Part shown: positions 63,946 through 64,000 of the stretch, piece after piece | Layout: every line of letters begins with the position of its first letter | Position numbering within the stretch: position 1 is the first letter of the stretch | Assembly (NCBI GenBank): GCA_963678075.2 | Contig: CAXXPK010000003.1 | Coordinates: 496,001 to 560,000 of the forward strand | Direction: 5' to 3' | DNA length: 64,000 nucleotides | From: Oleispirillum sp963678075 | GTDB taxonomy: Bacteria; Pseudomonadota; Alphaproteobacteria; Rhodospirillales; Rhodospirillaceae | Translations under genes and position numbers: made by a program | The notes under the pieces: generated by a model | The model's database searches: none | The model's input: the letters and a program-made list of their open reading frames with translations, nothing else | What the model was told of the DNA's origin: nothing

Positions 63946-63960
63946 AGATGACCGCGAAAC

Positions 63961-63988
63961 TTTTCCACCGGTGGAACCCGGAGGAAAA
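63961..63988 (+). other. Hairpin downstream of tuf
   Basis: TTTTCC-A-CCGG (63961-63971) pairs with CCGG-A-GGAAAA (63978-63988) apart from one A-A mismatch. It may be a terminator or processing site, but no T-run follows within the window. Confidence 0.4.
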
Positions 63989-64000
63989 GTGCTTGATTGC

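Overview
The window is high-GC, gene-dense bacterial chromosome. Gene content and synteny point to an alphaproteobacterium, probably of the order Rhodospirillales (Rhodospirillum/Magnetospirillum-like). The main clues are the block murA-hisG-hisD-UPF0262-LMW phosphatase-infA-maf-RNase G-yacG-tRNA-Phe, a DUF2336 gene, short-form HisG, a LuxO-like sigma-54 regulator, a SAM-II riboswitch before a methionine transporter, and a globin-coupled chemoreceptor. I cannot name the species from sequence alone. No IS element, prophage, CRISPR array, integrase or rRNA was seen.

Layout. 1-2.5 kb: end of a phosphate uptake operon (pstA, pstB, phoB, no phoU). 2.6-5.5 kb: broken LuxO-like regulator, apt, broken DUF2336 gene. 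5.5-13.5 kb: tRNA-Pro, polyprenyl synthase, truncated methyltransferase, glyQS, ppdK. 13.5-19 kb: three glycosyltransferases and asnB, a likely envelope polysaccharide locus. 19-23.7 kb: pyrC, a damaged nadA fused to nadC, nadB. 23.7-26.9 kb: small accessory segment with HicAB, an orphan 434-aa gene and tRNA-Thr. 27-34.9 kb: conserved housekeeping block (dcd to tRNA-Phe). 35-40 kb: TAXI-type TRAP transporter, DUF1850 and a broken acyl-CoA synthetase. 40.5-43.6 kb: promoter, SAM-II riboswitch and metNIQ with a truncated second metQ. 43.6-52.4 kb: damaged sensor kinase, response regulator, two chemoreceptors and several lesioned genes. 52.4-61 kb: FAH-family hydrolase, broken universal stress protein, alcohol dehydrogenase, internally deleted DmeF, broken phosphodiesterase and a heavily damaged polyamine transporter (potFGHI). 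61-64 kb: tRNA-Thr, rlmB, tRNA-Tyr, tRNA-Gly, tuf.

The outstanding property is lesion density. Eight in-frame nonsense codons, more than a dozen frameshifts (several in C/G homopolymers), and a series of internal deletions and gene-gene junctions affect about a quarter of the protein genes. Several junctions (nadA internal, nadA-nadC, hicA) fall at short direct repeats, as expected for slippage or microhomology deletion. Core genes (glyQS, ppdK, murA, hisGD, infA, dcd, rlmB, tuf) are intact, while regulators, sensors, transporters and NAD synthesis carry the damage. The simplest biological reading is early reductive genome decay. Homopolymer-type read error could explain some indels but not the clean chimeric junctions. 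I found no convincing new multi-gene system. The most interesting objects are the decay pattern, the poly-C tract at the start of nadA, the SAM-II leader of metNIQ, and the 24-26.5 kb segment around the orphan gene.
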